This document shows, piece after piece, positions 10,655-22,216 of a stretch of 64,000 nt of DNA (its first letter is position 1; each line of letters opens with the position of its first letter). Both the position numbers and the translations under genes were made by a program. A model generated the notes under the pieces. The model did no database searches. It was given only the letters and a program-made list of their open reading frames with translations, and had not been told where the DNA came from. Origin of the DNA: Tipula vernalis (lineage: Eukaryota > Arthropoda > Insecta > Diptera > Tipulidae); assembly GCA_958295665.1 (NCBI GenBank), contig OY282560.1, forward strand, positions 265,346,641 through 265,410,640, read 5' to 3'.

Positions 10655-11606
10655 CTTCTTCAAAAATTTTGGCAGATAGAATATTTACCCGAGTATCGAG
10701 GAATGACAGACGAGGAACGGCAATGCGAAGAAATATTTAAAACAACCACTTTAAGAAATTAAGAAGGAAGATTTGTAGTGCAGCTACCTGTAAAACAAAA
10801 TACGGGATAATTAGGTGCATCATTAAATTTGGCGTTGAGTCGACAATCAGCCATGGAAAAAAAAAATCAATCTTATGGAATCGTTTGGTATGGCATATAA
10901 GCTTTTCATGGAAGAATACCGTAACTTGGGTCATATGATTCAAGGAGGACGTGATACTTCGAAAAATTATCTACCACATCATGGGGTAGTAAAGGAGCCC
11001 ATTACTGCATCAACAAAGATCCGCGTTGTGTTCGATGCTTCCTCAAAGACGGCAAATGGAACATCTCTTAATGAAGTGCTGATGGCGGGTTTAATTAAAC
11101 AAGCAATATTATACGAGATATTGTTGAGATTTAGAGAGTTCAAGATTACCGTGGTGTACGACGTCGAAAAGATGTATCGCCAAATATTAGTTTAACAAGA
11201 AGATCGGAAGTTACAACAGATCGTTTGGAGGTCGAGCATCAACGAGTCAATCCAGTATTACGAGTTAACTACGTTAACCTACGGAATGAAGTCAGCACAT
11301 TATATTGCGACGCGTGTTCTGGAAGAAGTAGCAAAGATAAACGAGAAAACTCATCCGGAAGTTTCTAAGATATTACGAAACCACACATATATGGATGGCA
11401 TCATGTTTGGTTCGGGATCCGTAGATGACGCTATGAAGAAGGGAACTGACTTAAGGGATGTATTGCCAACTGCTTGCATGAAGTTACGTAAATGGGTGTC
11501 CAATTCTACAGAATTATTGAGTACAATTCCTGACAGTGATCGAGAAACACTTACCAAACGATTTAGTGATGATTCGCTTAGCACAAAGGTACTCGGGCTG
11601 CAGTAG
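10655..11606 (+). pseudogene. BEL/Pao reverse transcriptase, catalytic motif mutated
   Basis: Pieces of the BEL reverse transcriptase lie in several frames. The entry block FWQIEYLPEY and TDEERQCEEIF is at about 10665-10740. The fingers/palm part at 10875-11195 has NYLPHHGVVKEP, IRVVFDASSKTANG and the first aspartate motif VVYDVEKMYRQILV. The palm part at 11286-11606 includes the box that is normally Y-x-D-D; here it reads Y-M-D-G at 11388-11399, so one catalytic aspartate is lost. A TAA at 11193-11195 and a frameshift separate the halves. The enzyme is inactive in this copy. Confidence 0.85.
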
Positions 11607-12347
11607 AACCCAGTGGAAGATGTATTTTACTATTCGATTGAGTTGGGAGATTACAATCCAACGAAGCGTAGTTTCCGCTCAGAAAGCAGCCGTATTTTTG
11701 ATCCGCTTGGATGGCTGGCAGCTGTAATAATAAGCATAAAAATGTTTTTTATAGAATTATGGTTGAAACCGGTTGGTTGGGATGATGTCCTACCTGAGAC
11801 GGTCGGTTCGGAGTGGCTTACACTTCGTAATAAACTGCAAGATTTAAGATTGATCAGAATACCAAGATGGCTTCAAACGTCAGGTGGAACGGAATTGCAT
11901 GGGTTTTGCGATGCGAGCAAGCGCGCGTATGCCGCAGTAGTGTATGCAAGGCACAAAACAATAGAGGGCGAAATTGCACCAGATTAATTGCCGCAAAGTC
12001 AAAGGGTTGCTCCTGTGAAGTCGTTATCAATCGCACGATTGGAACTATGTGTTGCAGTATTGCTAGTTCAATTGATAAAATCGGTGTTAGGTTCCCTATC
12101 TACAAATGTAAGTGCAAAATATTACTGGACAGATTCTACCATCGTCTTGAATTGGCTGTCGGACGTACCAAGTCGGTGGGAAGTTTTCGTGGCGAACCGA
12201 ACCTCCAAGATATTGCAGGAAACACGCAGAGAAAATTGGTACCATGTTCCAACAAGTAGTAATGCCGCCGATTGTGCTTCACGGGGGGTAACGCCGAGAG
12301 ATCTGGTAAATCAAAACTGGCTTAAGAGCAACGAGAATGCAAATTAG
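11607..12347 (+). pseudogene. BEL/Pao connection and RNase H region
   Basis: The frame 11613-11987 carries the post-RT block SSRIFDPLGWLAAV, WDDVLPE and LHGFCDASKRAYAAVVYAR, the start of RNase H. The frame continues at 11988-12347 with [28 protein letters not shown] and VANRTSKIL, ending WYHVPTSSNAADCASRGV. Unlike the scrap at 231-509, the W-T-D-S aspartate is retained here. Stop codons at 11605 and 11985 interrupt the pol frame. Confidence 0.85.
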
Positions 12348-12355
12348 CAAAACGA

Positions 12356-12532
12356 TTGGTAGAAGAATACCATTTAAATTATCGTCATGCTGGTCCACAG
12401 CTACTTCTTGGGTTGTTAAGGCAGAAATACTGGCTCATTCGTGCCAAGGATATGGTCAGATTGGTCACCAGGGGATATATATCGTGCTTTAGAGTGAATC
12501 CAGTTCCTATGGTTCAACAGATGGGTGATTTA
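12356..12532 (+). pseudogene. BEL/Pao integrase, N-terminal zinc-binding piece
   Basis: The frame shows EYHLNYRHAGPQLLLGLLRQKYWLI, the H2C2-type zinc-binding start of BEL integrase, and reaches the conserved MGDL block. It is then cut at 12532 by a LINE insertion. The continuation of the same protein resumes at 14326. Some zinc ligands appear mutated (RGYISCFRVNP where C-x2-C is usual). Confidence 0.8.
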
Positions 12533-13732
12533 AAATGGAAGGTTACATCGGAATCTTCTGGTCTGGTTAACGTCAATTTAAAATTCTTTAAGGTAGTTTT
12601 CCCTTTCGTCTCAAAATACTTGTTACATATCTTCAATTTTATTCTCACGTCCTCTTCCTATCCAGATCAGTGGAAGCTAAGTAAAATAATCCCGATCCCA
12701 AAGATCAGTAATCCTTTAGAGCTATCCCATTTTCGGCTAATTAGCATTTTAAGTTCTCTCTCTAAGGCTTTCGAGATATTTGTTAAAAATCAAATTCAAT
12801 CGCATTTACATAGCAATAGTTTAATTAGTTGCTTCCAATCTGGGTTTAGAAAATTTCATAGCACTTCTACTGCGTTATTAAATGTATGTGATGATATTAG
12901 GCGTAATATGAATAATAGGGAATTAACTTCTTTAACTTTGTTAGATTTTTCTAAGGCCTTTGATTCTATTAATCACAGAATCCTTTTTAATAAACTCTTA
13001 TCTCAGTTTAGATTTTCGCTTTCTGCTGCCAAATTGATTTTTAACTATCTTTCTAATCGTTCTCAGGCAGTTTTTTTCGACAATTCCTTGTCTGATTTCC
13101 ATCCTGTAATTTCCGGCGTGCCTCTGGGTTCAGTGCTGGGTCCTCTATTATTTTCTATGTACATAAATTACATAGAAACCTCCATTCAACATTGTTCATT
13201 TCATATTTTCGCTGATGACGTTCAAATTTATAGAAATAGTCGTTTAGATCAGGATTCTATTGTTAGGAATATTTCTCTGATAAATGAAGATTTAAGTAAT
13301 ATCATTAGCTGGTCGGTCTCTAACAGGCTCGTTCTAAACGCGAATAAATCTCAGTCGATTATAATTTATAAAAAACCGTTAGATACCTCGTCCTTTCCTG
13401 GTATTTTTCTGCTGGGTTCGCTAATTGAATATTCAAATACTGTTAGGGATTTAGGCTTAGTTATTAATAAAACTCCTACTTGGGGTGACCATTTAGTTAC
13501 TATTAGTAAGAGGGCCTTTGGCATGCTTAGTTGTTTACATAAAGTGGTTGGATTTTCTGATAGTCAGTTTAGGAAAAAATTATTTTTGTCTTATCTTCTT
13601 TCTCATTTGATTTATGGTGACATAGCATTATTCGGTATGCTTCAGGAAAATATGAATGTTCTCCAAAGATGTTTCAATGCTTGTACCAGGTTTATTTTTG
13701 GTATTAGGAAGTTCGATCATATTTCTGCCTAA
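12533..13732 (+). pseudogene. LINE ORF2 reverse transcriptase (5'-truncated)
   Basis: About 400 codons are open to TAA at 13732 and read in frame from the BEL integrase by chance. Reverse transcriptase blocks in order: WKLSKIIPIPK, HFRLISILSSLSKAFE, QSGFRKFHSTSTALL, LLDFSKAFDSINHRIL, SGVPLGSVLGPLLFSMYIN, the catalytic FADDVQIY near 13208-13231, and LNANKSQSIII. No endonuclease domain remains. Remnant coding after the stop (around 13740-13980) reads as the usual C-terminal thumb region in shifted frames. The catalytic Asp pair is intact, but the element cannot be autonomous without its 5' part. Confidence 0.85.
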
Positions 13733-14325
13733 TCTAGCCTTGTTTTAGAATGTAGTTTATCTGTTTTTTACGAATTTCGCGTTTGTCCTTTTATTTTTAA
13801 ACTTCTCAAAGCTAAGGAGCCTTGTTATCTATATAGGAGATTAATGTTTAGTAGGTTTCATTCCTCTAACTTCCGCCTCATTCCGGCTAAAAATTGTTGT
13901 AGGTCGCTAAACACGTCATTTTATGTTAGGGGAGTTTGCCTTTGGAATTCAATTCCATTGGAAATTAAGAGATAAGGATCGACAAAATTATTTAGGTCAA
14001 CATTTTTGGAGTGGCGTGATTGATGGGCAAAAAGTAGTTTTTTTAATTTATTTTTATTAACTATGTTATTTTTGTTAATTTTTAATATTATTTCACCTCG
14101 TGCTGTACATTTTATTGTAAATGAGCTACTGCTCAAAATAGAATGTGTAAGCATGAGGTGGAAATTGTTTGAAAAAATTTAAGAGGTTTTTATGCCTAAT
14201 GGAGGCAACTTCATTTGTTTTTGTTTCGATTGCTTTGTTTCCATGTGTGCTTTTCCTTTTAATATTAAATAATTTATAAAATACTGTAAATAAATAAATT
14301 GTCAATCAAATAAATGTAATTCACA
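12533..14325 (+). mobile_element. CR1/Jockey-type LINE, 5'-truncated, inserted in BEL integrase
   Basis: The insert is bounded by a 7-base direct repeat TGATTTA at 12526-12532 and 14326-14332. Host BEL integrase coding stops and resumes exactly across it. It carries only the reverse transcriptase part of ORF2, a 3' untranslated region of about 590 bases and a tail of AAATAAAT-like repeats (14288-14318) rather than poly(A). This is typical of CR1-group elements. 5' truncation reflects incomplete target-primed reverse transcription. Confidence 0.9.
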
Positions 14326-15005
14326 TGATTTACCGTCTTTTAGAGTTGAGCATATACATACGTCCGTTTATTAAGGTTGGCGTTGATTTTACCGGACCAT
14401 TTATGGTATTCAACAAACGAGGACGGGGTCAAAGACCTTGCAAAATTTACGTGTGCCTATTTGTATGTGAAAGCTCGAAAGCCGTGCATATCGAGTTGCA
14501 GTTGGAGTTGACTACTGGCGCATTTTTGGCCGCATTTTGCAGATTCGTTGTACGGAAAGGGCTATGTACCGATATATACTCGGATTGCGGGAGCAATTTT
14601 ATTGGGGCTAATAGAGAGCTGCAACTATTATTCAAATTTATAAAGGAAAATGACAAACTAATTTATTATTCTTTATTAAAGGACCACATCCAGTGGCATT
14701 TTATGCCTCCAAATGCCCCGCACTTCGGAGGCCTGTGGGAAGCAGCAGTAAAGGCTTTCAAATACCATTTTAAGCGCGTGGTTGGTACGATGAACTCGCG
14801 ACCACTGTGTAGTATTCCTGATAGCCCAGAAGATATTTTGATTCCCGCTCATTTTTTGTTGAGACATTCGATGGCTGCGGTTCCAGAGGTCGATTTAAAA
14901 CAGTGTCCAGTTAACAAATTAGATAGATGGCAACTGATTCAGCAACGAAAGCAACATTTTTGGGCAAGGTGGTCAACCGAATATTTGACTGCTTTACAAT
15001 CCTGA
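14326..15005 (+). pseudogene. BEL/Pao integrase catalytic core
   Basis: Integrase coding resumes after the LINE. The catalytic triad region is visible: first Asp in VGVDFTGPFMVF, second in IYSDCGSNFIGA (family usually S-D-N-G), and the glutamate in [17 protein letters not shown]. After that the family usually has about 30 residues before NSRPL; here FKRVVGTMNSRPL follows directly, so an internal deletion is likely. The C-terminal part ends LDRWQLIQQRKQHFWARW, a hallmark of BEL integrase tails, then TGA at 15003. Confidence 0.85.
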
Positions 15006-15248
15006 TACAAATGGGAAACTGGAAGGAAAAATATTCAAATTAACGATGTCGTACTCATGATAGACAACAACTTACCGCCGACAAAATGGGTTAAGGGTAC
15101 GGTTGTTGACGTATTATGTGGTAGTGATGGCCTGGCGAGGGTAACAAACATACGGACAAAATTGGGAGTTTTGAAGCGTTCAATTTACAAAATATGCCAA
15201 TTACCGATTGAATCAACTGATTCAAAGCCGGGAGAGTGTTTAGACTGA
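15006..15248 (+). pseudogene. BEL/Pao C-terminal domain (DUF5641-type)
   Basis: The frame from 15057 reads DNNLPPTKWVKGTVVDVLCGSDGLARV and ends KRSIYKICQLPIE. This is the small beta-rich domain that closes BEL pol proteins. It overlaps the start of the 3' LTR at 15237, and the polypurine tract (GCCGGGAGAG, 15227-15236) lies just before the LTR. Confidence 0.75.
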
Positions 15249-15932
15249 TGTATATTTGCTGAAGAATAAAAAATTGTTGTGAAAGCAGAGCGATCCTAAA
15301 AATAGAAGAAAAAATGGTTACGCAAAGAAATCGGTCTTAAATCAAAATACTTATCTAATTAACAGTATTGAAGATCGACGTATCCATAAAATAACTTAAG
15401 ATACCTGGAAAAAAAGCAATTTTAGTAAATAATTAGTTGTAGTTATTGAATAATGTAAATTTACTTACCTTAATTCATAGTTTATGTAAATATTATTAGA
15501 AATTTGACATTATTGCTTAATGTCAAAATAATCATAGTAGATTTCATTATGAGAAATTACTTTTATACCATTTGTAAAGACGAGTTGCAAGATGAAAATT
15601 AGTGACTTGACGAATACTTCACACGTAATAACGCATATGACTGGTGCGCCGGTTTGAAAAAGAAATAATAGTTTTCATGTTGAAAGGCTGTCTGGTTTGA
15701 GTATTCGTGTAGTGAAGATAAAAATAAAAAATGTCGAAAATTAATAAAAATTAGAAATCAGAACAAAGGGATGTTAATTTTACTACTGTTTCTTAAGCGA
15801 GCAAATAAGTGCAAAACAAAATTTAAATTGATTGAATCGGTGCAAATAAAATTGGAGCTACTTTGTAGCAGGTAAGTCATTAATATACGGCGCTACAATT
15901 TTGAGCTTGGTCGAACAGCTCAATAAATTTCA
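15237..15932 (+). repeat. BEL/Pao 3' LTR
   Basis: Starts TGTTTAGACTGATG and ends AATAAATTTCA. It is 65 bases longer than the 5' LTR because of several indels, for example an extra stretch near 15360 and near 15770. It is preceded by a purine-rich tract. Confidence 0.85.
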
Positions 15933-18154
15933 CATTGATAGTCCGTTTCAATTAACGAATATCAATATTGAGTTTTAGAGAAACCATATTCAATTTTGCT
16001 ATGGTATCAGGGTAAAGTTTCAATAATATTAATTATCTCAACCTTTTGCTGTTTGATAATAGCTTTTTCCAATAAAATCAAAATTTATTAGATTGGCAAA
16101 AATATTGGCCGTTGTTTTACGAATACAATTGAAAAATAAAATGATTTGAATAAATTGTTACATTAAAGTACAAAACAATAAAATTTGAAATAATTTATAT
16201 CTGTATTAATGTAGCGTACAATTATATTAGGTAAAGACTGCTTTAAATTTTTAAAAGCAATTTTTAGTATCACTAATACTAGCGACGGAAGGGACCGATA
16301 CATTTATTAACGTTAATAGAGGTAAGGACCTATTCAACACATTCACCCATTAAATAGGCATTTATCTATATAAAGATTCTGTTTTTGTCTTAGCATTTCG
16401 ATTATCAAGATTTCCCACTATCATTATCGTTATTATGAATAAACATAATGATGAATGACATAATATGTTGAATGTTGATTTTCCCCATCATCATTGTCGT
16501 TTTATGTTTGATTACAAAAGAAAAACAAAATACAAACATATGTATGTATGTATATAAAAAAATTATGTAAATTATGTTTATAAATTATTCGCTACTGCTA
16601 CTGTTGATTATATATCATATAAAAAACAGTTTGTTTATTAATACATACACAAAACACTGTACATATTCATGCATAAATGTCGGGAAAGAATGAGTGTAGA
16701 GCTTTTATTTGTAAAATCATTTACAAATATAAAGAAACGACGAGAAATACTTACATGTATAAACAAAAAAAAAATGAACTAAGGGTATGTTTGGAATAAG
16801 GGTTCATTATGATTTGAATCAAAAACGATTTCATTTGAACATAAAGTAATGAAACATTATGTGTTTATGATTGTTAGGTTACCTTTATAAAGAGATTTTA
16901 ATTTTGATATTTTTTGTGCCGACAAGGTATTAAGTATTCTGGTGGTTGGAGATGTGCTCTATATATTTAGAGATATACCCTTTTTCGTGTGGATGTGTTA
17001 CTATAATTACATATGTACATAACTAACAATCATTTACACATTTTATTATTTTTATTTTTTTGTGTGTTTGTTTTGTTTGTAATATTAAATTATCATAATT
17101 GATGTTATACATATTAAATAAATTAAAAAACATGAGTTGAATTTAAATTATAACCCGTTTTCGTATATTTATTTGGGTACCAAAAAATGAGCAAAAAATT
17201 AAAAATAATTGAGGTAAATTTGAATTAATGTCTCATTTGAGACATAACGTTATTTAGTACTGTCGCTCGAATTATTATTGTTTGGTCTAGTTAATTGAAG
17301 GTTCGCCAATGTATGTATTTTATGTTTAGTAATTTATAATTCTTTTCATTACAGCTCTAGTATACAACCAATGAAGGATCAATTGTTAGGAGCTTTTCAT
17401 AATTTGAAAATAAATGCTTTTATATTATCAATGCATAATTCAATCGCAATAGCAGGTATGAACATTTCAGAATAATTAAAAACAGAATATACTTTATCCG
17501 TGAGGTTGACAATTATAAGATTAAAATGAACTACCCTCTCTGGATTATTAGGCCCCTTGTTAACCATTCTATGGATGTCCGTCCTGAGAGCGGTCGAGCC
17601 GCTGAGAAAAATTTGTGTTTGGTTAAAAAGGTTGACAGCTCAAAAATTGTAAATATTGCTACTGTCCATGTTGCGATTACTAAATGTAAAACTTGTTACG
17701 ACCGTCTTCCGTCTTAACTGTGTTAAAAATTATTTAGACAGGAAAATAAAACCATATTGATATTTCGCAAGTAAATTTACTCATACGTCGAAAAGATTTA
17801 ATTTTGGAAAGTTTAGACAATAAATAAAATAAAAAAAATAAAATTCCAATGAATTTGGTGGTGTTGACGGAATTGTGATATTGAAGCAGTATTCCCACTC
17901 GTGGGACAGGGCAACCATTGTTATTGAGGGGGTCCCTACGTCGGCCCGGGTAGCGGTACGGCCGGCCGAACGGGCTATTCAAAAGGTATTAAATTAAGCA
18001 AACTCTAAAATTTTTTTTTGTTAACGTAATTTTTTTGCTGATTTTGATTTTTTTTAATTTTTGACAGTTTTTTAACGCAATGAGTTTTTCCTTGATTTTG
18101 AGCTTTCTAAAAAATGTGGCAGTTTGTTTTGTACTTCCTTTTTTTGTTTGATTA
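15933..18154. other. A+T-rich spacer with a small G+C-rich patch
   Basis: About 2.2 kb with no supported gene. Short open frames (e.g. 17526-17717) look like chance. A perfect 18-base palindrome (ATGTCTCATTTGAGACAT) lies near 17229-17246. A compact G+C-rich block at about 17880-17985, containing GGCCCGGGTAGCGG, stands out from its surroundings and may be a remnant of another element. I cannot name it. Confidence 0.35.
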
Positions 18155-18469
18155 TAAGCGTATTCGATTGGTGTGAATTAACTGAAGTAGTAGCTGTATC
18201 TGAAGTAACAGAAGTGAAGAGACTGTTCGATTAACAACTCTTCACTTCAGTTAAAAATTGAGCAACTGAATTAACTGAAGAGATATTTTGCTCGTCTGTT
18301 ACTTCAGATGAGTTATTTGTTTTTCTTTTTTGAATTTCTTTGTTTTCGTTTGTTTTTATTTTCGTTTGTTTTTATTTTCGTGTTGTGATTTGTGCGACTT
18401 TTTTTGGTTGTGAATTTGCGAACTCAAAAAATAATTATTAATAATAAATCTATAATATTTTTTCTAAAA

Positions 18470-19277
18470 TGGATAATAATCATAATAATTTTGATGATTA
18501 TGATAATTTAATTGAGTACGTCGGAGGAGAAACCGATCTATCAAACGCAGATGTCCCAGGTAAATTTGCTTTTATTTATGTTATATACATATATATTTAG
18601 ATATGAAATGCATATTAGATTATTCCGGATCCTAGGCAGATAATTTTTTTATGGCAGATTTTTACAGCAAAATCTTCCACTTGAATCAAAAATGAAACGT
18701 TACGCTCATTGCGACATACGATGAATTTAAGGAAACTTTCAATAATGTGAAACAGCGGAAGCATGCCTGGGCCATGATATCTACTCAATTACAGGCGCTT
18801 AATGTGATGGTGAGTAAAAATGCATTTTCATTTTTAAGTATAAAATAACATAATTATAAATTTTGGTATTTTCAGAAATCAACTACGGAGTGCTCAAATA
18901 AATGGAACAATTTGCAACGCACGTACAAAGCGGTAAAAGATAATAAACATAAATCGGGACGTGGGCCAATTCGTTTTGAATTTTTCAACCCAATGGAAGA
19001 AATATTAGGACAAAAGGACAGTAACGCTGACAGTGGGAAAAGTGTGTCCATTGGTCTCTCTACACCTTCAGTCGAAACGATTCCTGATTTAAATTTAGCG
19101 GAAAATTCGGAACCCACCCCTAAAAAAACCACAAAAAGAAAGCGACTAAGTGCGAAAGATCAATATTATTAATTGAAAATCGAACGTCTGGAAAAGAAAG
19201 AGAAGAGGGAGGAGGAAATTATTAGTATTGAAAGACAAAAAGTTGAAATTATGAAGGAGTTGGTTAATAAAATATAA
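18470..19277 (+). pseudogene. Harbinger A Myb/SANT-like DNA-binding protein
   Basis: This is the second Harbinger protein, which in studied families helps transposase reach the nucleus and the element ends. The ATG at 18470 opens an acidic, Asn/Asp-rich exon ending at CCAG/GTAAAT (about 18561). A middle exon (DEFKETFNNVKQRKHAW, ALNVM) ends at a GTGAGT donor at 18811. The last exon begins after TTTTCAG (about 18875) with CSNKWNNLQRTYKAVKDNK, the trihelix core, then GRGPIRFEFFNPMEEILG and a basic KKTTKRKRLS. A TAA at 19170-19172 cuts off a Lys/Glu-rich coiled coil that continues in frame to TAA 19277. The joint between exons 1 and 2 is unclear. Confidence 0.65.
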
Positions 19278-19502
19278 TTTTAAGTATTAACTAGCTTAGT
19301 GTTAACTAGTTTTAAGGTGGTTTCTAGTTTTCAAAATTTTATTGAAATATATTTGAAACCAAGTTTTATTTAGAAATTTTATGTATTTGGATCAATAAAC
19401 ATTCATTTTAAATATTATTAATCGAGTTAATTACTGTTTGGGAAAAGTTGAAAAAAAAGCTTGCAGCCTTCTATTTGTTGCTGTAGAGGTATCTTCAGCA
19501 GT

Positions 19503-20689
19503 TTAAATATGGTGCGCCTGATTTTCGTTCTCGTTTGGAAACTCAATTTCGTCGTGTGTCGCCATACATATATTATGGAGGATAATTGCGCTCACTGTGG
19601 CCTTTATTATAAATGATCGGCTTACATTCTGGAATTCTCGTAATCTGCGAAACCTTCCCTTTAGCATGCCAAACGCGTTTTCCACTTTTACTCTTAGTGA
19701 TGAATGGTAATAATTAAACCGAAGTTGTTCCGATGTTAAAGCGCCATTGTCTTTGAAAGGCGGTACTAGCCAATCCTAGCACATATATGCCGAGTCACCT
19801 AGCAGAAAATATCCGTACATGCAGGAAGGATTTTCTCGAACATCCTGGTATAAGCCAGAATTTCTCAATAATCTTGAGTCATGCATTGCCCCCGGCTCGC
19901 CACAGTAAACATCAATAAATTCCATATTGTAATTTACAACGCCTTGCAGTAGTATACTGGAATATCCTTTTCTATTAATTTAGTCGTTATCCTTTCCGAC
20001 GTTAGGTATCTTAATGTGGGATCCATCAATGCACCCCAAAACGTTTCGTAAGCCCCTTTATTAAAAAAACATGCTCATTGACATTGGCTTGCTCTTCTGT
20101 TAGCCATTTAATAAATTTCGGCGAATGAGTATATATTATATCGATAATATTACTTACAATTGTATGAGCTGTACTATCGGACACATTAAATAAATTTGCA
20201 ACCTGCCTAAAACTATCCTGATTAGACAAATAATAAATAGTCATTAGGACGTTTTTTCAGCGGGAATCGCCTGTTTTCCTCCAGTGTGTGTTGTACCAAT
20301 TTGAATTAATATTGGCAGCAAAAACTCTATATACAAAATAAAAACATACAAAGTTACGTTTCTATGGAATGCCTTAAAAAACAAGTCTTACCCATTAGAT
20401 TATTAAACGAAGATTTTTCTAAACGAAAATTTGATTTAAATTCGTCATCAGTATATGCCTGTACGGTTTTTTCATAATAATCTATCACCCTGTGAAGTGG
20501 TGTAAATTCTTCTTCACTATCACTAGAGCTGGACGATGAAGCTCCCGTAAGTTTCCAGTAGCTGGTATCTTGTAGAACCTGAATTAGACAAATTCTATTA
20601 TAATAGGAACAAAATATAATAATATACAATTGACAAATTACCACTAAAACTTCACTTAATAATCTTCTTTTTTCAGCAGAATTTTCCAT
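19503..20689 (-). pseudogene. Harbinger A DDE transposase (HARBI1-like)
   Basis: A minus-strand gene of about five pieces. Exon 1 (ATG at 20687-20689, MENSAEKRRLLSEVLV) ends at a GTAATT donor. The next exon has an acidic Ser/Asp/Glu run, then VIDYYEKTVQAY. The helix-turn-helix-like part is TIYYLSNQDSFRQVANLF (20244 downward). The catalytic residues are visible: Asp in CIDGSHIKIP (codon 20025-20027), Asp in LLGDSAY, and Glu in ENAFGMLKGRFRRL near 19680. In-frame stops occur in the stretch after IPNVGKDND and after GDSAYMC, and a frameshift precedes MTIYYL. The enzyme is dead in this copy. Confidence 0.8.
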
Positions 20690-20890
20690 TATGCGAGTAT
20701 GTATTTAAAATATTTTATTCGGTTCAAAATTGTGTAACACTTCTTCAACACAAGCCAATTTAAAAATGATTCATTTTTTGACATTTATCTGAATTGAAGA
20801 ATACCAATCGAACAGCCTCTTCTCTTCAGTAGCTGTAACTCAATTAGCTGAAGTGAAGAGTTATACTCTTCAGTCCAACCGAATACGCCT

Positions 20891-22216
20891 TATATAACAT
20901 TATATTTTTTACTTTGGGGGTGGTTTGTGATGTGTGCACGGTTTTCTTTTTGCACCTCCATTCAGAGCAATTTTCCACCTTTTTTTTTTTGAGATTTTTT
21001 CAAACGTTTTTTTATTTTGGTTTCTTTTTTTTCATATATTCCGCTGTTTTTATTTTTGGTTCGATATTTCTAATGGTTTCATTTTAAATTTTGTTTGCTT
21101 TCTTTAAAACAGTGAACAGTATTATTAAATTTATACCGTAAACTCAGCGCTAACACTTTTGTGCGTTATTTGATAATATTTTTTTGTGTACCGTTGTTTC
21201 ATGAGTGTTAAAGTGATTTGTTATTTTTCTTCTCGAATGAGTCCCCTCTTCGGGGGATCGTCGCTAGGGTTGTCATACGGTTGTCCCTCCATGCCTGATT
21301 GGCATCGGTTACGGCCGCGACTGGGAGACAGCATCCCAGTAGGCGGGCTGATGAGCGGTGGCCCGTGTGGCAGTCATGGCGGGGATCGCCTAGAGTTGAA
21401 TCTGTCGCTCCTGGACGACCACTACTGGTTTATTATTTCCTTATCTGCTGAGGCCGTAGCAAAAATAGTTTCAATTTCCATTTTTCTTTCTCCTTTTATT
21501 TTCATGCGGTTATTCAAGCATGAGAATATGTCTGGAAAACCCCCCGTGCCGTGAGCTATAGCGAGCTACAACACCCCACCAAACCTCTATTGTTTCGTTA
21601 CAAACTCTACACGAAAGAACAGCGCGGTATTATTGTTAAAACTAATTACAAAAATGAAGAAAGTTTTGCTAAAACACCTCGCAAACTTCGTACAATTTTC
21701 GGAATAATTTAAGAAACTGGTTCGGAAGTGAACATACATACGCGTTCTGATAGCCACAGTAAGAGATAGTCTTACTCAATGACAGAAGACATCAATTCGT
21801 CATTGTTAACCATTTTAAGTGAAGAGAATTAGTGTCGCATTGGAACGTAGTCAAAATGGAATATCTATTGCGGTGGCTCTCACACTCATTCGATTCAATA
21901 GGCTAATAAATTCTGTAGCCCTGTAGCGTTGTCCAGTTGACGTTTTTTAAACAAAGTTTTATTGCTCAATTTATTTTAATTTTATTTTTATTGATCCCAT
22001 CAGAACTAGTACACTTACGTGTTATGTCAATCCAATTAAATTAAATTATATATAATAAATGAAAAAATAATGATAATATTAATACAAAAAATCAAAAAAA
22101 CAGGTTATAATAATGATAAAAACCAAAAATAATAAGCTATATTCACACAATTGAAAATTTTTGTGATATGCGATGTTATTAGCATTGCATGTTGATCCAA
22201 CTTAAGTTTACGTCAC
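20891..22216. other. Spacer with G+C-rich open patch at 21235-21560
   Basis: Mostly T-rich sequence. The patch at about 21235-21560 is conspicuously G+C-rich and open (122 codons including GGSSLGLSYGCPSMPDWH and GGLMSGGPCGSHGGDRL). It ends near the short repeat GAGCTATAGCGAGCTAC (21554-21570). It resembles leader or ORF1 sequence of some retroelement, but I recognise no domain. Confidence 0.35.

Larger units (their letters stand above)
7823..15932 (+). mobile_element. BEL/Pao LTR retrotransposon (old, nested LINE inside)
   Basis: A complete architecture is present: 5' LTR, tRNA-Tyr primer site, gag, protease, reverse transcriptase/RNase H, integrase and 3' LTR, all on the plus strand. Flanking pentamers CAATG (7818-7822) and CATTG (15933-15937) match at 4 of 5 bases and are the target-duplication candidate. 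The LTRs differ by substitutions and indels of up to about 20 bases, and the coding region has many stops and frameshifts, so the copy is old. A LINE (12533-14325) split its integrase after insertion. It lacks env and was never a virus as far as the sequence shows. Confidence 0.9.
18155..20890. mobile_element. PIF/Harbinger element A (two convergent genes, decayed)
   Basis: The ends carry inverted copies of GCGTATTCGATTGG (18158-18171; right copy near 20875-20889, one mismatch) flanked by TTATA/TATA sequence compatible with a Harbinger-type short A/T target duplication. Both subterminal zones are packed with variants of CTTCACTTCAG in both orientations, probable transposase binding sites. Inside are the two standard Harbinger genes: a Myb/SANT-like gene on plus and a DDE transposase on minus. 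Exact outermost bases are uncertain because the two ends differ by a base. Confidence 0.8.
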
